Source of the DNA: an uncultured Eubacteriales bacterium
GTDB taxonomy: Bacteria; Bacillota; Clostridia; Peptostreptococcales; Anaerovoracaceae
Assembly: GCA_910583765.1 (NCBI GenBank)
Contig: CAJTYS010000023.1
Coordinates: forward strand, 1-64,000
Direction: 5' to 3'
DNA: 64,000 nt
This document shows, piece by piece, positions 1 to 7,496 of the stretch; position 1 is the first letter of the stretch; every line of letters begins with the position of its first letter. A program made the translations under genes and the position numbers. Under the pieces are notes generated by a model. The model did no database searches. It was given only the letters and a program-made list of their open reading frames with translations, and was not told the origin of the DNA.

Positions 1-298
1 AGCACAAGGGATACAGCGATTTTTTAATCTTCTAACTGTCAAAGACAGGATTATATATTGTTTTCTCAATGCTTCAAGTGTTCAAAATGAAAATAGGAGG
101 CCTCGAATTTGTAAAAAGCACAACCGCGGAAATCATAGACGTGAAATCCATGTGACGTTTGGCAAGAGAAGGTGGCTGAGGTAAAAAATATGGAAATATT
201 GTAAGCAACGGCCCTTACATAAGAAAAAGGCATGAACACTGTTCCCCCTGAATAGACTATACCAAGAATATGTATAGGAAAGCAGAGGGGGAACAACC

Positions 299-2326
299 AT
301 GACCTATGAGGAAAAAATACCTGAATTCGCGCTTCAGCCAGCAAAATCCGCAAGTGAAGACCCAAAGGAAGCAGAAACGCCGGACGCGCAGATGATTGAT
401 GACGGCTTTGACCCAACTCCTTACGATAGACTGCTGGTTCCTGCTGAACCAGAGACAGAGAGCACAGTGACATCAGAGGGCAGCGCAGGACAGCGGCAAA
501 TATCAGAGGAACAGGAGCCGGAACAAAAAGAGATAGAGGCAGAAGCGCCGCAGAGACCAGCAGGACAGGCGAATCACCCAGAGCAGGAACTCCAACTGGG
601 AGCCCCTGGGGACATCGGAAAACCGCCGCAGGACCACAATGCGCCGGCTCCATCATCAGCCCCAGCAGAAGAAGCTGTCCAGCCCGTGGTGCTGGAACAG
701 GAAGAAACGGAAGCAAAACCAGCGATGCCAGTTGCCGACACCGTGAAAATGGTGCCTTTAGAAAACACAGCGATCTACAACGAGCTAAAAATGAAAACAG
801 CTCAGCAAAAGCTGGAGACCACGGTTCTAGTGGAAGAGGACATCCTAGTGCCAGACGTGAAACCGGACCTGATCAACATCCTTTCCATGGAGGGAAAAGC
901 CCTTCTTTCCAGCAAGGAACTGCAGGTGGGCCAAAACGACGATGGCTCTGTGAGAGTCACGGGAGAAGTATCGCTGCAGACCATTTATCTGCCAGAGGCT
1001 GGCGGCGAGGAGGCTATTTCCATCATTCAGTCCCGTCTGCCCTTCAAAACCGACTGGCAGGCAGGCGCGTCGCCCATGTCCAGTCTTTCTATAGGAGCAA
1101 AGGTGGAAACTATCGAGTACAGCATCATCAACGAGCGAAAATTCCGGGCAAAAGCCACCGTGGCCCTGACCCTCACGGAATACGCGGAAAAGGAAATGCA
1201 GCTCTTTGACAGCATCCGAGGCGAGGAACTGCAGCTGCTGAAAGAAACCATCAAAATGAGCCATGTGGCCCTGCGAAAAGAAGACTCCGTTGATATTTCC
1301 GAAGAGCTGAAATTAAAAGAGGGCAGTCTCAAACCTGTCAAAATCCTGAAATCCGATATTCGGGTAGTGGAAAATCACAAGCAGATCACTTCTGAAAAAA
1401 TGGTGATCAACGCCAATGTCATGGCAAACGTGCTGTACATAGGTCAGGAAGAAAAAGACGGGGAAACCATCAGCCGCCCAGGGTTTTTCCAGGGAAAAAC
1501 AGACTTTACCCAGTTCATCCTCATGGACAAAGAAGAAAACATCGCCATGAGTAAAACCGTTTTCAGCCAAGAGGACCTGGAAGTGAAGATCAACGAAAGC
1601 GAAGACGGTTTCAGCCTGAAAGGGAGCATCAAAACTTCCGTGGAGATCTTGTCCAATCTGGAAAAAGAGGTGGTCACAGATCTGTACCACAATGTCAAAG
1701 ACACCACCTACGATTCTGCGGAAAACAAGGTGGAAGCCATCATGGGCACAGGCATGACAGAAGCTTCTGCTCGGGAAATTTTCAACGTACCAGAGTCAGG
1801 CGGCCAAGCGGACAAAATCGTGTACATCAATGGAAACGTAAAAGAAGCCAAAAGCACTGTGGAGCGTGGGAGAGTCATGGTGGAAGGCGTTTTAGAAGGT
1901 CAGATCATTTGTCTGCCGGAAAGCGATGACAAAAAAGCCTTTGCCATCAAGCAGGAGATCCCGTTCCGAGGCGCGATGGAAGTTCCCGCTGCCCTGGAAA
2001 CCATGAAAGCCGAGAGCCGAGTGGAAATCAAAGACCTTTGGTTCGACAAAATCAACGGCAAGCAAGTGGAAGTCAACGCCAGCCTGCAGATCGAATCCGC
2101 AGTCATTGAAGAAAAGGCCCTGAAACTCATTAAAAATCCTTGCTTCGTGGAAAGCAGCCAGACAAAGCGGCCATCCTCCATGGTCATCTATATCACAAGA
2201 AAAGACGACAGCCTGTGGAAAATCGCCAAACGCTACAAAGTCAGCATGGACGCGATCAAAGAGGTTAATCAGATGGAAGAAGGTGCGGCCCTGCGGGAAG
2301 GAATGCGGCTGCTGGTGGTAAAATAG
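299..2326 (+). CDS. SipL-like spore assembly protein (SPOCS/DUF3794 repeats plus LysM)
   Basis: 675 aa. Residues 1 to about 145 are Glu/Pro/Ala-rich low complexity. From about 165 to 610 come beta-rich DUF3794/SPOCS-type repeats (e.g. VEEDILVPDVKPDLINIL near 178). The last about 48 residues form a LysM domain (DSLWKIAKRYKVSMDAI). SPOCS-LysM proteins of clostridia include SipL, which binds the spore-coat ATPase SpoIVA at the forespore surface; a mother-cell role in coat assembly is inferred. The acidic N-terminal extension is longer than I expect for SipL. The ATG follows a GAGGGGGAA ribosome-binding site. The gene stands alone. Bases 1-298 upstream hold nothing I can call beyond a short unsupported ORF at 87-155. 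Confidence 0.85.
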   Translation: MTYEEKIPEFALQPAKSASEDPKEAETPDAQMIDDGFDPTPYDRLLVPAEPETESTVTSEGSAGQRQISEEQEPEQKEIEAEAPQRPAGQANHPEQELQLGAPGDIGKPPQDHNAPAPSSAPAEEAVQPVVLEQEETEAKPAMPVADTVKMVPLENTAIYNELKMKTAQQKLETTVLVEEDILVPDVKPDLINILSMEGKALLSSKELQVGQNDDGSVRVTGEVSLQTIYLPEAGGEEAISIIQSRLPFKTDWQAGASPMSSLSIGAKVETIEYSIINERKFRAKATVALTLTEYAEKEMQLFDSIRGEELQLLKETIKMSHVALRKEDSVDISEELKLKEGSLKPVKILKSDIRVVENHKQITSEKMVINANVMANVLYIGQEEKDGETISRPGFFQGKTDFTQFILMDKEENIAMSKTVFSQEDLEVKINESEDGFSLKGSIKTSVEILSNLEKEVVTDLYHNVKDTTYDSAENKVEAIMGTGMTEASAREIFNVPESGGQADKIVYINGNVKEAKSTVERGRVMVEGVLEGQIICLPESDDKKAFAIKQEIPFRGAMEVPAALETMKAESRVEIKDLWFDKINGKQVEVNASLQIESAVIEEKALKLIKNPCFVESSQTKRPSSMVIYITRKDDSLWKIAKRYKVSMDAIKEVNQMEEGAALREGMRLLVVK

Positions 2327-2443
2327 CGGCTTGAATCACCGATTCGCTGAATCGCTACCTCGTTGAGAACGCAGGAAGCTCATTCATCGGGCGTGTCAGA
2401 GGCAGGCCCATGGTCTCGGCAGAAATATTGAGATTTTAAAGAA

Positions 2444-2502
2444 ATGCCCCGTGCTGTTTTCTTGGATGGCGCGGGGCGTTTGTGGTACTGGTTTTCATAA
2501 GA
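2444..2502 (+). repeat. Dispersed hairpin element, copy 1
   Basis: Within the 332-base gap after the SipL-like gene, GCCCCGTGC (2447-2455) pairs with GCGCGGGGC (2470-2478) around a GTTTTCTTGGATG loop, followed by GTTTGTGGTACTGGTTTTCATAA. A related segment lies at 6447-6501. The hairpin could act as a weak terminator for the gene ending at 2326, but the similarity extends beyond the stem, so it may be a small mobile or regulatory element. The rest of the gap shows only an AT-rich stretch before the next ribosome-binding site. Confidence 0.5.
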
Positions 2503-2658
2503 AAAGATACGCAAGTGGGATGAGTTGAGTCTTGCTACTATAGTGGAAAATGTAATAGTTATATTTTTTATGAAAATTTATTGCATAAAAAATATAAATT
2601 TGATATAATATATAACATTGAAGATAGAAATGTATTTTTAACTTTGGAGGAAACAAGC

Positions 2659-3936
2659 ATGCTGATAGAGTTACGGGCAAAAAATTGTTTTTCATTTTCG
2701 GATGAAATCATATTTTCCGCAAAAGCGGATATGAGAAGTAAAAAATTCGCATCCAATGTTCATAGCGAGAATCATTTTAACATTTTAAAAGCAATAGGAA
2801 TCTATGGGCCGAACAACGCAGGAAAAACATGCTTGGTAAAATGTATCCGCAGCGCTAAGAACATTCTGCTGAATCAAAAGCCTCGTATCATGCGAAATAT
2901 TTTTCAAGAAAGCGCCATATGCCAGTTGGGTATCACTTTTCTAGAAGAGGGCAGGCAATTTTCCTATGATTTTTGGTATGATGAAAAAAATAAGGAATAT
3001 CCATATGAAAAATTTTCAGAAATCATGAAAGACCAATATGGGAATGAAAAAGAAAATGTCTGGCTTTTAAAAGATGTGATCAACAGCGACTATCAATATG
3101 ATAGTGAGGATCTTCTAAAAATGATGCCATTTATATCCCAAAGCAATCTGTTGTTTTATTTGCTAGATGCCAATAAATTTGGGCAGCTAGCAGAGATGAA
3201 GAGGATCGTGACAAAGTTCGCTTCCAAGATCGATATTGTCAATATGAATAATATCCCTTTGAAACGGACGATTGACCTTATGAAAAACCAAAGCGATCTT
3301 CAAAAAAAAGTAGTGGAGTTTATCAAAAATGCGGACCTTTATATGGATGACTTTGAATGTGTGGATGTGGATCAGCTCCATATAAAAATAGATCCTAACG
3401 AAGAAAAACCCGAGGAAAAAGCCCTTGATATTCCAGAGCGAATTCTCGATCAGATGCGGCTGGTATCCGTCTATAAAGGCGTTCCGGTTCCTAGTGTGCT
3501 TTTTGATTCCACAGGGACTAAAAAAATCGCGGCTCTAGCAAGCTATATCATAGAAGGGATCGAACAAGGCAGGATCCTTGTTATCGATGAACTGGACAGC
3601 AGCATTCATTTTAAACTGACCAGAGCCATCGTCGCTATGTTTAATAATGAATTGAACACGAATGCGCAAATGATATTTACGGTGCATGATATCAATCTGA
3701 TGGATTGTAAAAGGATGTTTCGGAAAGAACAAATTTGGTTCGTCCATAAGGATGAAAACGGTGTTTATGTTTATTCCTTGGCAGAGTTCACAGCGCAGCA
3801 AGGGGTGCGAGACACTACGGACATCATGGAGAAATACCGGAAGGGCGTGCTGGGGGCCCTGCCTGATCCAGAACTGATACGTTCTTTATTGAGTATTAAA
3901 GGAAATCGGAAGGAGGCGCTTGACCATGGTGAATAG
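2659..3936 (+). CDS. AAA ATPase of the RloA/AbiLi type
   Basis: 425 aa. The ATG at 2659 is chosen because GGAGG ends 8 bases upstream; the frame is open further upstream (from 2581) but lacks a site there. Walker A is GPNNAGKT at residues 50-57, Walker B with its acidic pair is ILVIDELDSS at about 306-315, and a histidine switch follows in FTVHDINLMD. This is the SMC/OLD-like ATPase architecture of RloA and lactococcal AbiLi, which pair with a TOPRIM-like RloB/AbiLii protein in phage-defence loci. The downstream gene overlaps its 3' end by 11 bases and fits RloB, so the two are probably translationally coupled. An anti-phage role is inferred from the family. Confidence 0.8.
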   Translation: MLIELRAKNCFSFSDEIIFSAKADMRSKKFASNVHSENHFNILKAIGIYGPNNAGKTCLVKCIRSAKNILLNQKPRIMRNIFQESAICQLGITFLEEGRQFSYDFWYDEKNKEYPYEKFSEIMKDQYGNEKENVWLLKDVINSDYQYDSEDLLKMMPFISQSNLLFYLLDANKFGQLAEMKRIVTKFASKIDIVNMNNIPLKRTIDLMKNQSDLQKKVVEFIKNADLYMDDFECVDVDQLHIKIDPNEEKPEEKALDIPERILDQMRLVSVYKGVPVPSVLFDSTGTKKIAALASYIIEGIEQGRILVIDELDSSIHFKLTRAIVAMFNNELNTNAQMIFTVHDINLMDCKRMFRKEQIWFVHKDENGVYVYSLAEFTAQQGVRDTTDIMEKYRKGVLGALPDPELIRSLLSIKGNRKEALDHGE

Positions 3937-4557
3937 GCTTCCTCAGATTTTTACAGGCAGCAAAATATGTATTATATGTGAAGGGGATGAAGAATATGAG
4001 TATTTAAAAAAATTGATAGAATTAGACATGTGGAGTAAAGAGTACCGTTTTCAATTAGAGAATGCTGAGGGAAATGGAAATATTCCGGCCCGATATCAGG
4101 ATAAATTCCAAAATGGTTCGTACGATTTGGTTCTAATATTCTGTGACACAGACAAAAAGCCCTACGAACAGTATGTTGACATCAAACAGAAGATCAATGA
4201 ATTTCATGGGGTGGAAAACGCTGCGGACAGATCATCATATATGGAAATCCCTGCACTATGCAGATTATTATTGAACATTGGGACGATGTGGTCCTTACTT
4301 CACACAAAAAGAAGAAAAATGCCCCGATTATTTTTGACCTTACAGGAATAGAAGGTTACAAAGGCAGAGCGGACCAGCGTCAGGAGCTGTTCTCTCGGAT
4401 CACAAAAGAAAACTATTGGCAAATGCGGGAGCGGATAAAAAAATTCCCTGCTGATGATACGATAGAGGGGAGCACTAATTTTGGTAAGTTTATCGAGTAT
4501 TTTTCCACAAATAATAGCCAATGGATACAAACGATCAATGGCAGGTTAGATGGATAA
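3926..4557 (+). pseudogene. RloB/AbiLii-like TOPRIM protein, frameshifted
   Basis: Starts at ATG 3926, 9 bases after AAGGAGG (a TTG at 3920 is too close). The first frame carries a TOPRIM-like glutamate (ICEGDEEYEYL) and acidic DxD motif (LVLIFCDTDKKPYEQ). The continuation lies in another frame: reading from about 4228 gives QIIIYGNPCTMQIIIEHW, then DDVVLTSHKKKKNAPIIFDL, to a stop at 4555-4557. Restoring one base in GCGGACAGATC (4223-4233) joins both into an intact protein of about 210 aa. NPC-T-Q-x-I is, as I recall, conserved in RloB-like proteins. The shift is not at a homopolymer, so it may be a true mutation; it could equally be a sequencing error. If real, the defence pair is inactive or makes a truncated nuclease. 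Confidence 0.75.
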
Positions 4558-4603
4558 AAGGATGTATATTTTGCTAGTATATTCCATATGTTTTGCGACA
4601 CCA

Positions 4604-6289
4604 TCACCCGATCAGCACCTTTTTCCCGTCAAAAGCAAAGCCATAATGCCGGATGCGCTCTTTTGGGATCCCCCGGGCGAGCAGTTCCGTATCATATTCC
4701 CGCTGCTGGATTTGCAGCAAGGCGGCTTTTACCGTATCTTCCAGTTCTGTCTCTTTTGCCTGCCGGACCTTGAATTCCATGATGATTGCGTCCAGGTCTT
4801 TTTCCAGCGGTTCCAGCATCACATCATATCGGCCAAAGCCGCTTTCTCGGTTAGAAGTGACCCGATATCGATCTGCGAGGTCAACGATCAGGCCCAAGAC
4901 GAATCCATGATAGAAGCGTTCGGGCTCTGCTTGATCAGAAGGCTGCTTCCCGGTGTCAAAGCTGCTGAACGTCTGGCTGGAAATTTGATTCATATATTGA
5001 TTCATAAACTCCAGATCGCCTGCGAGGAGAGCCTTCTGGAAATTGCCATAAGCCGTTGATTCATATTTGGGGAACCATCCTGTGACCATGTCAGCGAACA
5101 TGTCTAGAGTCTCCAGGTTCGTGACTTTTAGATGATATATGGTTGTTCGGGTCCTTTGATTAAAACTGCGTCTCACGGGTTTCAAGTAACCGCTGGCGAG
5201 GAGGAGGCTCCAAATCATTTCGCTGCTTTTGTGGAGCTGCTCGAAACTGACCTGCTCTTTTAGTTCCGCACGGATTTCTTTTCCAGCAAGGAGATCTTCC
5301 ATCTGCATTTTCATTTCAGGCGTGCCTTCTTTGATCAAAGAAGATACTAAGGCGTTGCTGCTGGTGTCGGCCCAATAGGTGTCCAGTTGGCTGGAATCCA
5401 GGAAATTGGTGATGGACCAAGGGTTATAGATGTCCGCCTGATCTCCAAAAATAAAGCCGTCATACCATTGTTTCACGTCCTCTTTGCGGGAAGACATGCC
5501 GCAAAGCTCCAGTGCGCCGAAGACCTCTCTTTCTGTGAATCCAAAGGCGGTTTTGTACTGATCTGACGTGGTGGTGATCACTTTCAAGTTATTCAAGTCT
5601 GAAAAGATGGATTCCTTACTGACTCGGGAAATGCCCGTAAGAAGGCCTCGCTCCAAATAAGGATTGGTCTTGAACGTGGCATTGAACAAACTGCGGACAA
5701 AGGACACCAGCTCATCCCAATAGCCGTTCAAATATGCTTCTTGGAGAGGCGTGTCGTATTCGTCCAGTAAAATCAGTGCTTTTTTCCCATAATGACGATT
5801 CATGCATAACGCCAATCTACGCAGAGCCGCTGCCGCCGCTGCGTCTGACATGTCCTCCTTTATGTTTTCCAGGTATGTTTTTTCCACTTGGTTCAAAGCA
5901 TCGCTGTCGCGCAGAAAATAAAACTCAGAACATGCTTCTGAAATCGCCTGAATGATACCCTCCCTCGCGCCGTCATAGGTGGGGCTTTTGATGGCAGCAA
6001 AGCTTAAAAAGATGACAGGATAACTTCCCTGCAATTCTCGATAGGTTTTATCCTGCCAAATGGAAAGTCCTTCAAATAGGCCGCTATGATCCGCGCTTGA
6101 AATAGAAAAGAAATATTTCACCATGCTCATGTTCAGCGTTTTGCCAAAGCGGCGAGGGCGAGTGATCAGCGTTACAACATCATCTCTTTCCCACCATTCT
6201 TTGATAAAGGATGTTTTGTCCACATAAAAGCGGTTCTTTTCCCGAATGGAACGAAAATCCTGATTTCCAATTGAAATGACTGGTTTCAT
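4604..6289 (-). CDS. AAA-ATPase-like / PD-(D/E)XK nuclease family protein (copy 1)
   Basis: 561 aa. The N-terminus has the family signature FYVDKTSFIKEW followed by the P-loop ITRPRRFGKT (residues 42-51). Walker B is ALILLDEYDTPLQEAY. The C-terminus carries the PD-(D/E)XK core, GFGRYDVMLEP ... AIIMEFKV. This matches the AAA-ATPase-like (PF09820) plus PD-(D/E)XK superfamily (PF08011) proteins found in many copies in gut anaerobes, of unknown function. An AGGAG site precedes the ATG at 6289. An intact paralogue lies at 50639-52354, and relics at 23222, 61139 and 62214. It is convergent with the RloB-like gene. Confidence 0.85.
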   Translation of the reverse strand: MKPVISIGNQDFRSIREKNRFYVDKTSFIKEWWERDDVVTLITRPRRFGKTLNMSMVKYFFSISSADHSGLFEGLSIWQDKTYRELQGSYPVIFLSFAAIKSPTYDGAREGIIQAISEACSEFYFLRDSDALNQVEKTYLENIKEDMSDAAAAAALRRLALCMNRHYGKKALILLDEYDTPLQEAYLNGYWDELVSFVRSLFNATFKTNPYLERGLLTGISRVSKESIFSDLNNLKVITTTSDQYKTAFGFTEREVFGALELCGMSSRKEDVKQWYDGFIFGDQADIYNPWSITNFLDSSQLDTYWADTSSNALVSSLIKEGTPEMKMQMEDLLAGKEIRAELKEQVSFEQLHKSSEMIWSLLLASGYLKPVRRSFNQRTRTTIYHLKVTNLETLDMFADMVTGWFPKYESTAYGNFQKALLAGDLEFMNQYMNQISSQTFSSFDTGKQPSDQAEPERFYHGFVLGLIVDLADRYRVTSNRESGFGRYDVMLEPLEKDLDAIIMEFKVRQAKETELEDTVKAALLQIQQREYDTELLARGIPKERIRHYGFAFDGKKVLIG

Positions 6290-6446
6290 GTCCTCATACT
6301 CCTTCTGCCTTTGCGCAGCCTTAATGTTGGCACAATCATATCATTTTTTTACTGTGAACACAAGAAGGGAAATTGGACGTGTGAACATGCGCGGCGGGCA
6401 TGTTCAAATCATCGCGGCCTGTGGAAATGGGAACAGTCAGGGGAAA

Positions 6447-6501
6447 ATCCCCTGTGCCGTTTTTAGATGGTCCGGGGCATTCGTGATGCTGTTTTTCATA
6501 A
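6447..6501 (+). repeat. Dispersed hairpin element, copy 2
   Basis: ATCCCCTGTGCCG ... GATGGTCCGGGGCATT folds into a hairpin like the element at 2444-2502. The flank GTGATGCTGTTTTTCATAA matches GTGGTACTGGTTTTCATAA there. It sits upstream of both neighbouring genes (the AAA gene is divergent), so it is not a terminator for either. The 479-base gap 6290-6768 also contains the ECF-type promoter at 6615 and the 5' leader of the peptide genes. Confidence 0.45.
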
Positions 6502-6614
6502 AAATCCGTAAGGCACAATGGCCACTCGCCAGTATGGCAGAAAACAGCATAATAGAGCGTTTCCTGCGTTATAAAAATTCGCACTCAATGTTAGAATAAA
6601 ATTTTTTAAAAAAA

Positions 6615-6644
6615 TTGAACGACTTTCTAAAGGGAAATCGTATC
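6615..6644 (+). promoter_or_regulatory. ECF-sigma-type promoter of the peptide genes
   Basis: TTGAAC (6615-6620), an 18-base spacer, then CGTATC (6639-6644), preceded by an A/T tract. AAC at -35 and CGTA at -10 are typical of ECF sigma promoters. The segment AAAAAATTGAACGACTTTC and the following GGAAATCGTAT recur at 16450-16479 on the other strand in front of the STAS gene, with identical spacing. The start of transcription would lie about 115 bases before the first peptide ATG. Confidence 0.7.
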
Positions 6645-6768
6645 TATGGGTGAAACAGAAAAACAAAGGGGGTTGAAGAAGATAGGCGCGCATTTCGATC
6701 TTCACCATTCAGTTTGACGTTTCAGAAAAATCATAGTGAATCAAAAACATGAACAGGAGGCAAAAAAC

Positions 6769-7023
6769 ATGAGTGAAATGGAAAAAAACGCAATTGAGAT
6801 CCCTGAAGAGGCATTGGAAGAACTGGATGCGGCGGGCGGAGCGACCGCCACTGTTAATGGCAAACAGTACAAAATCATAACAGGTATCACAAAAAAGTGC
6901 AGCAAGTTTAACAAAGGTCCGAACAATTATAAAGCCATCGCCATCAAAGGAACCTGTGCGCAGTGCAGATACATGTGGTGCGCTAAAGGTTATCAGTTGT
7001 GTAAATTAAGCGAAATCGAATAG
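6769..7023 (+). CDS. Cysteine-rich double-glycine leader peptide 1
   Basis: 84 aa. ATG 6769 is chosen because AGGAGG lies 8-9 bases upstream; a GTG at 6736 in frame is less likely. An acidic leader of 24-25 residues ends LEELDAAGGA. Cutting after GA puts Glu at -8 and Leu at -7, the usual leader register; cutting after GG is the alternative. The core of about 60 residues has five cysteines (44, 63, 66, 71, 78) and is basic. It shares KC-x2-F-x-[KR]-G-x-NNY and C-x18-C-x2-C-x11-C with the next gene. Probably exported and cut by a C39 peptidase transporter such as the one at 19238. Bacteriocin or signal function is inferred; I recognise no named family. Confidence 0.8.
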   Translation: MSEMEKNAIEIPEEALEELDAAGGATATVNGKQYKIITGITKKCSKFNKGPNNYKAIAIKGTCAQCRYMWCAKGYQLCKLSEIE

Positions 7024-7057
7024 TCGGCTTTCAGAACACAAGAAGGGCGGAGATAAG

Positions 7058-7294
7058 ATGTCTGAGTTTAAAAGAAACCCACTGGAGATCACCGATAATG
7101 AGTTGGAACAGGTCTTCGGCGGCACGAACACTTATTGCGCAGAGGTTTCGGGATGCGCCCCCATGATGCCCAAATGTGCGGGTTTCATTCGCGGCTCCAA
7201 CAATTACATAGGAATAACATTGCGAAACACCTGCAGTCAGTGCGGATATTTCAGGCAATCCGGGCATTCGACAGAATGTCTTTTGAAAAAATAG
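7058..7294 (+). CDS. Cysteine-rich double-glycine leader peptide 2
   Basis: 78 aa. The leader ends ITDNELEQVFGG, a textbook double-glycine signal: Gly -1/-2, Val -4, Leu -7, Glu -8, Ile -12. The core starts at Thr23 and has six cysteines (27, 33, 40, 59, 62, 74). Four of them (40, 59, 62, 74) match peptide 1 with exactly conserved spacing, as do NNY (48-50), TC-x-QC and the following Tyr. The ribosome-binding site is GGCGGAG. It starts 34 bases after peptide 1, so the two are co-transcribed from the ECF-type promoter. No modification enzyme is nearby, so disulfides or metal binding are more likely than lanthionine-type processing (inference). Confidence 0.8.
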   Translation: MSEFKRNPLEITDNELEQVFGGTNTYCAEVSGCAPMMPKCAGFIRGSNNYIGITLRNTCSQCGYFRQSGHSTECLLKK

Positions 7295-7337
7295 CCAGTA
7301 CCTTCTTTTGCGCCATGCGGGCTGAAATGTAATTACG

Positions 7338-7366
7338 AAGAACGGACCGAGAGGTGCGTTCTTTGT
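7338..7366 (+). terminator. Probable terminator of the peptide operon
   Basis: AAGAACG-G-ACC pairs with GGT-G-CGTTCTT (7338-7363) around a GAGA loop, followed by a short T-containing tail. It lies 44 bases after the second peptide stop. Confidence 0.55.
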
Positions 7367-7440
7367 TATATAGTTTTTAGGCCCAAAAGAACAAAGTCAG
7401 CTTTATTGCTCCCTTTTCAGCGGTGGATTTTGTTGACATT

Positions 7441-7469
7441 CAGGAAATATCCACAGAGGATATTTCCTG
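7441..7469 (+). promoter_or_regulatory. 12-bp perfect inverted repeat upstream of the subtilase
   Basis: CAGGAAATATCC and GGATATTTCCTG flank a 5-base ACAGA spacer. The repeat begins 3 bases after a TTGACA (7433-7438) that could be a -35 box, and ends 28 bases before the subtilase ATG. It may be an operator overlapping the promoter or a hairpin in the 5' leader. GGAAATAT also occurs upstream of the exporter operon near 22045. Confidence 0.5.
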
Positions 7470-7496
7470 TTACTTTTAAGATATAGGAGAGGAAAA

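Noticed and set aside
87..155. Small ORF of 22 codons in the first 300 bases
   Set aside because: No ribosome-binding site and nothing to compare it with.
66..716. 216-codon minus-strand ORF over the SipL-like gene start
   Set aside because: It is a shadow of the low-complexity N-terminal coding region; no ribosome-binding site or family likeness.
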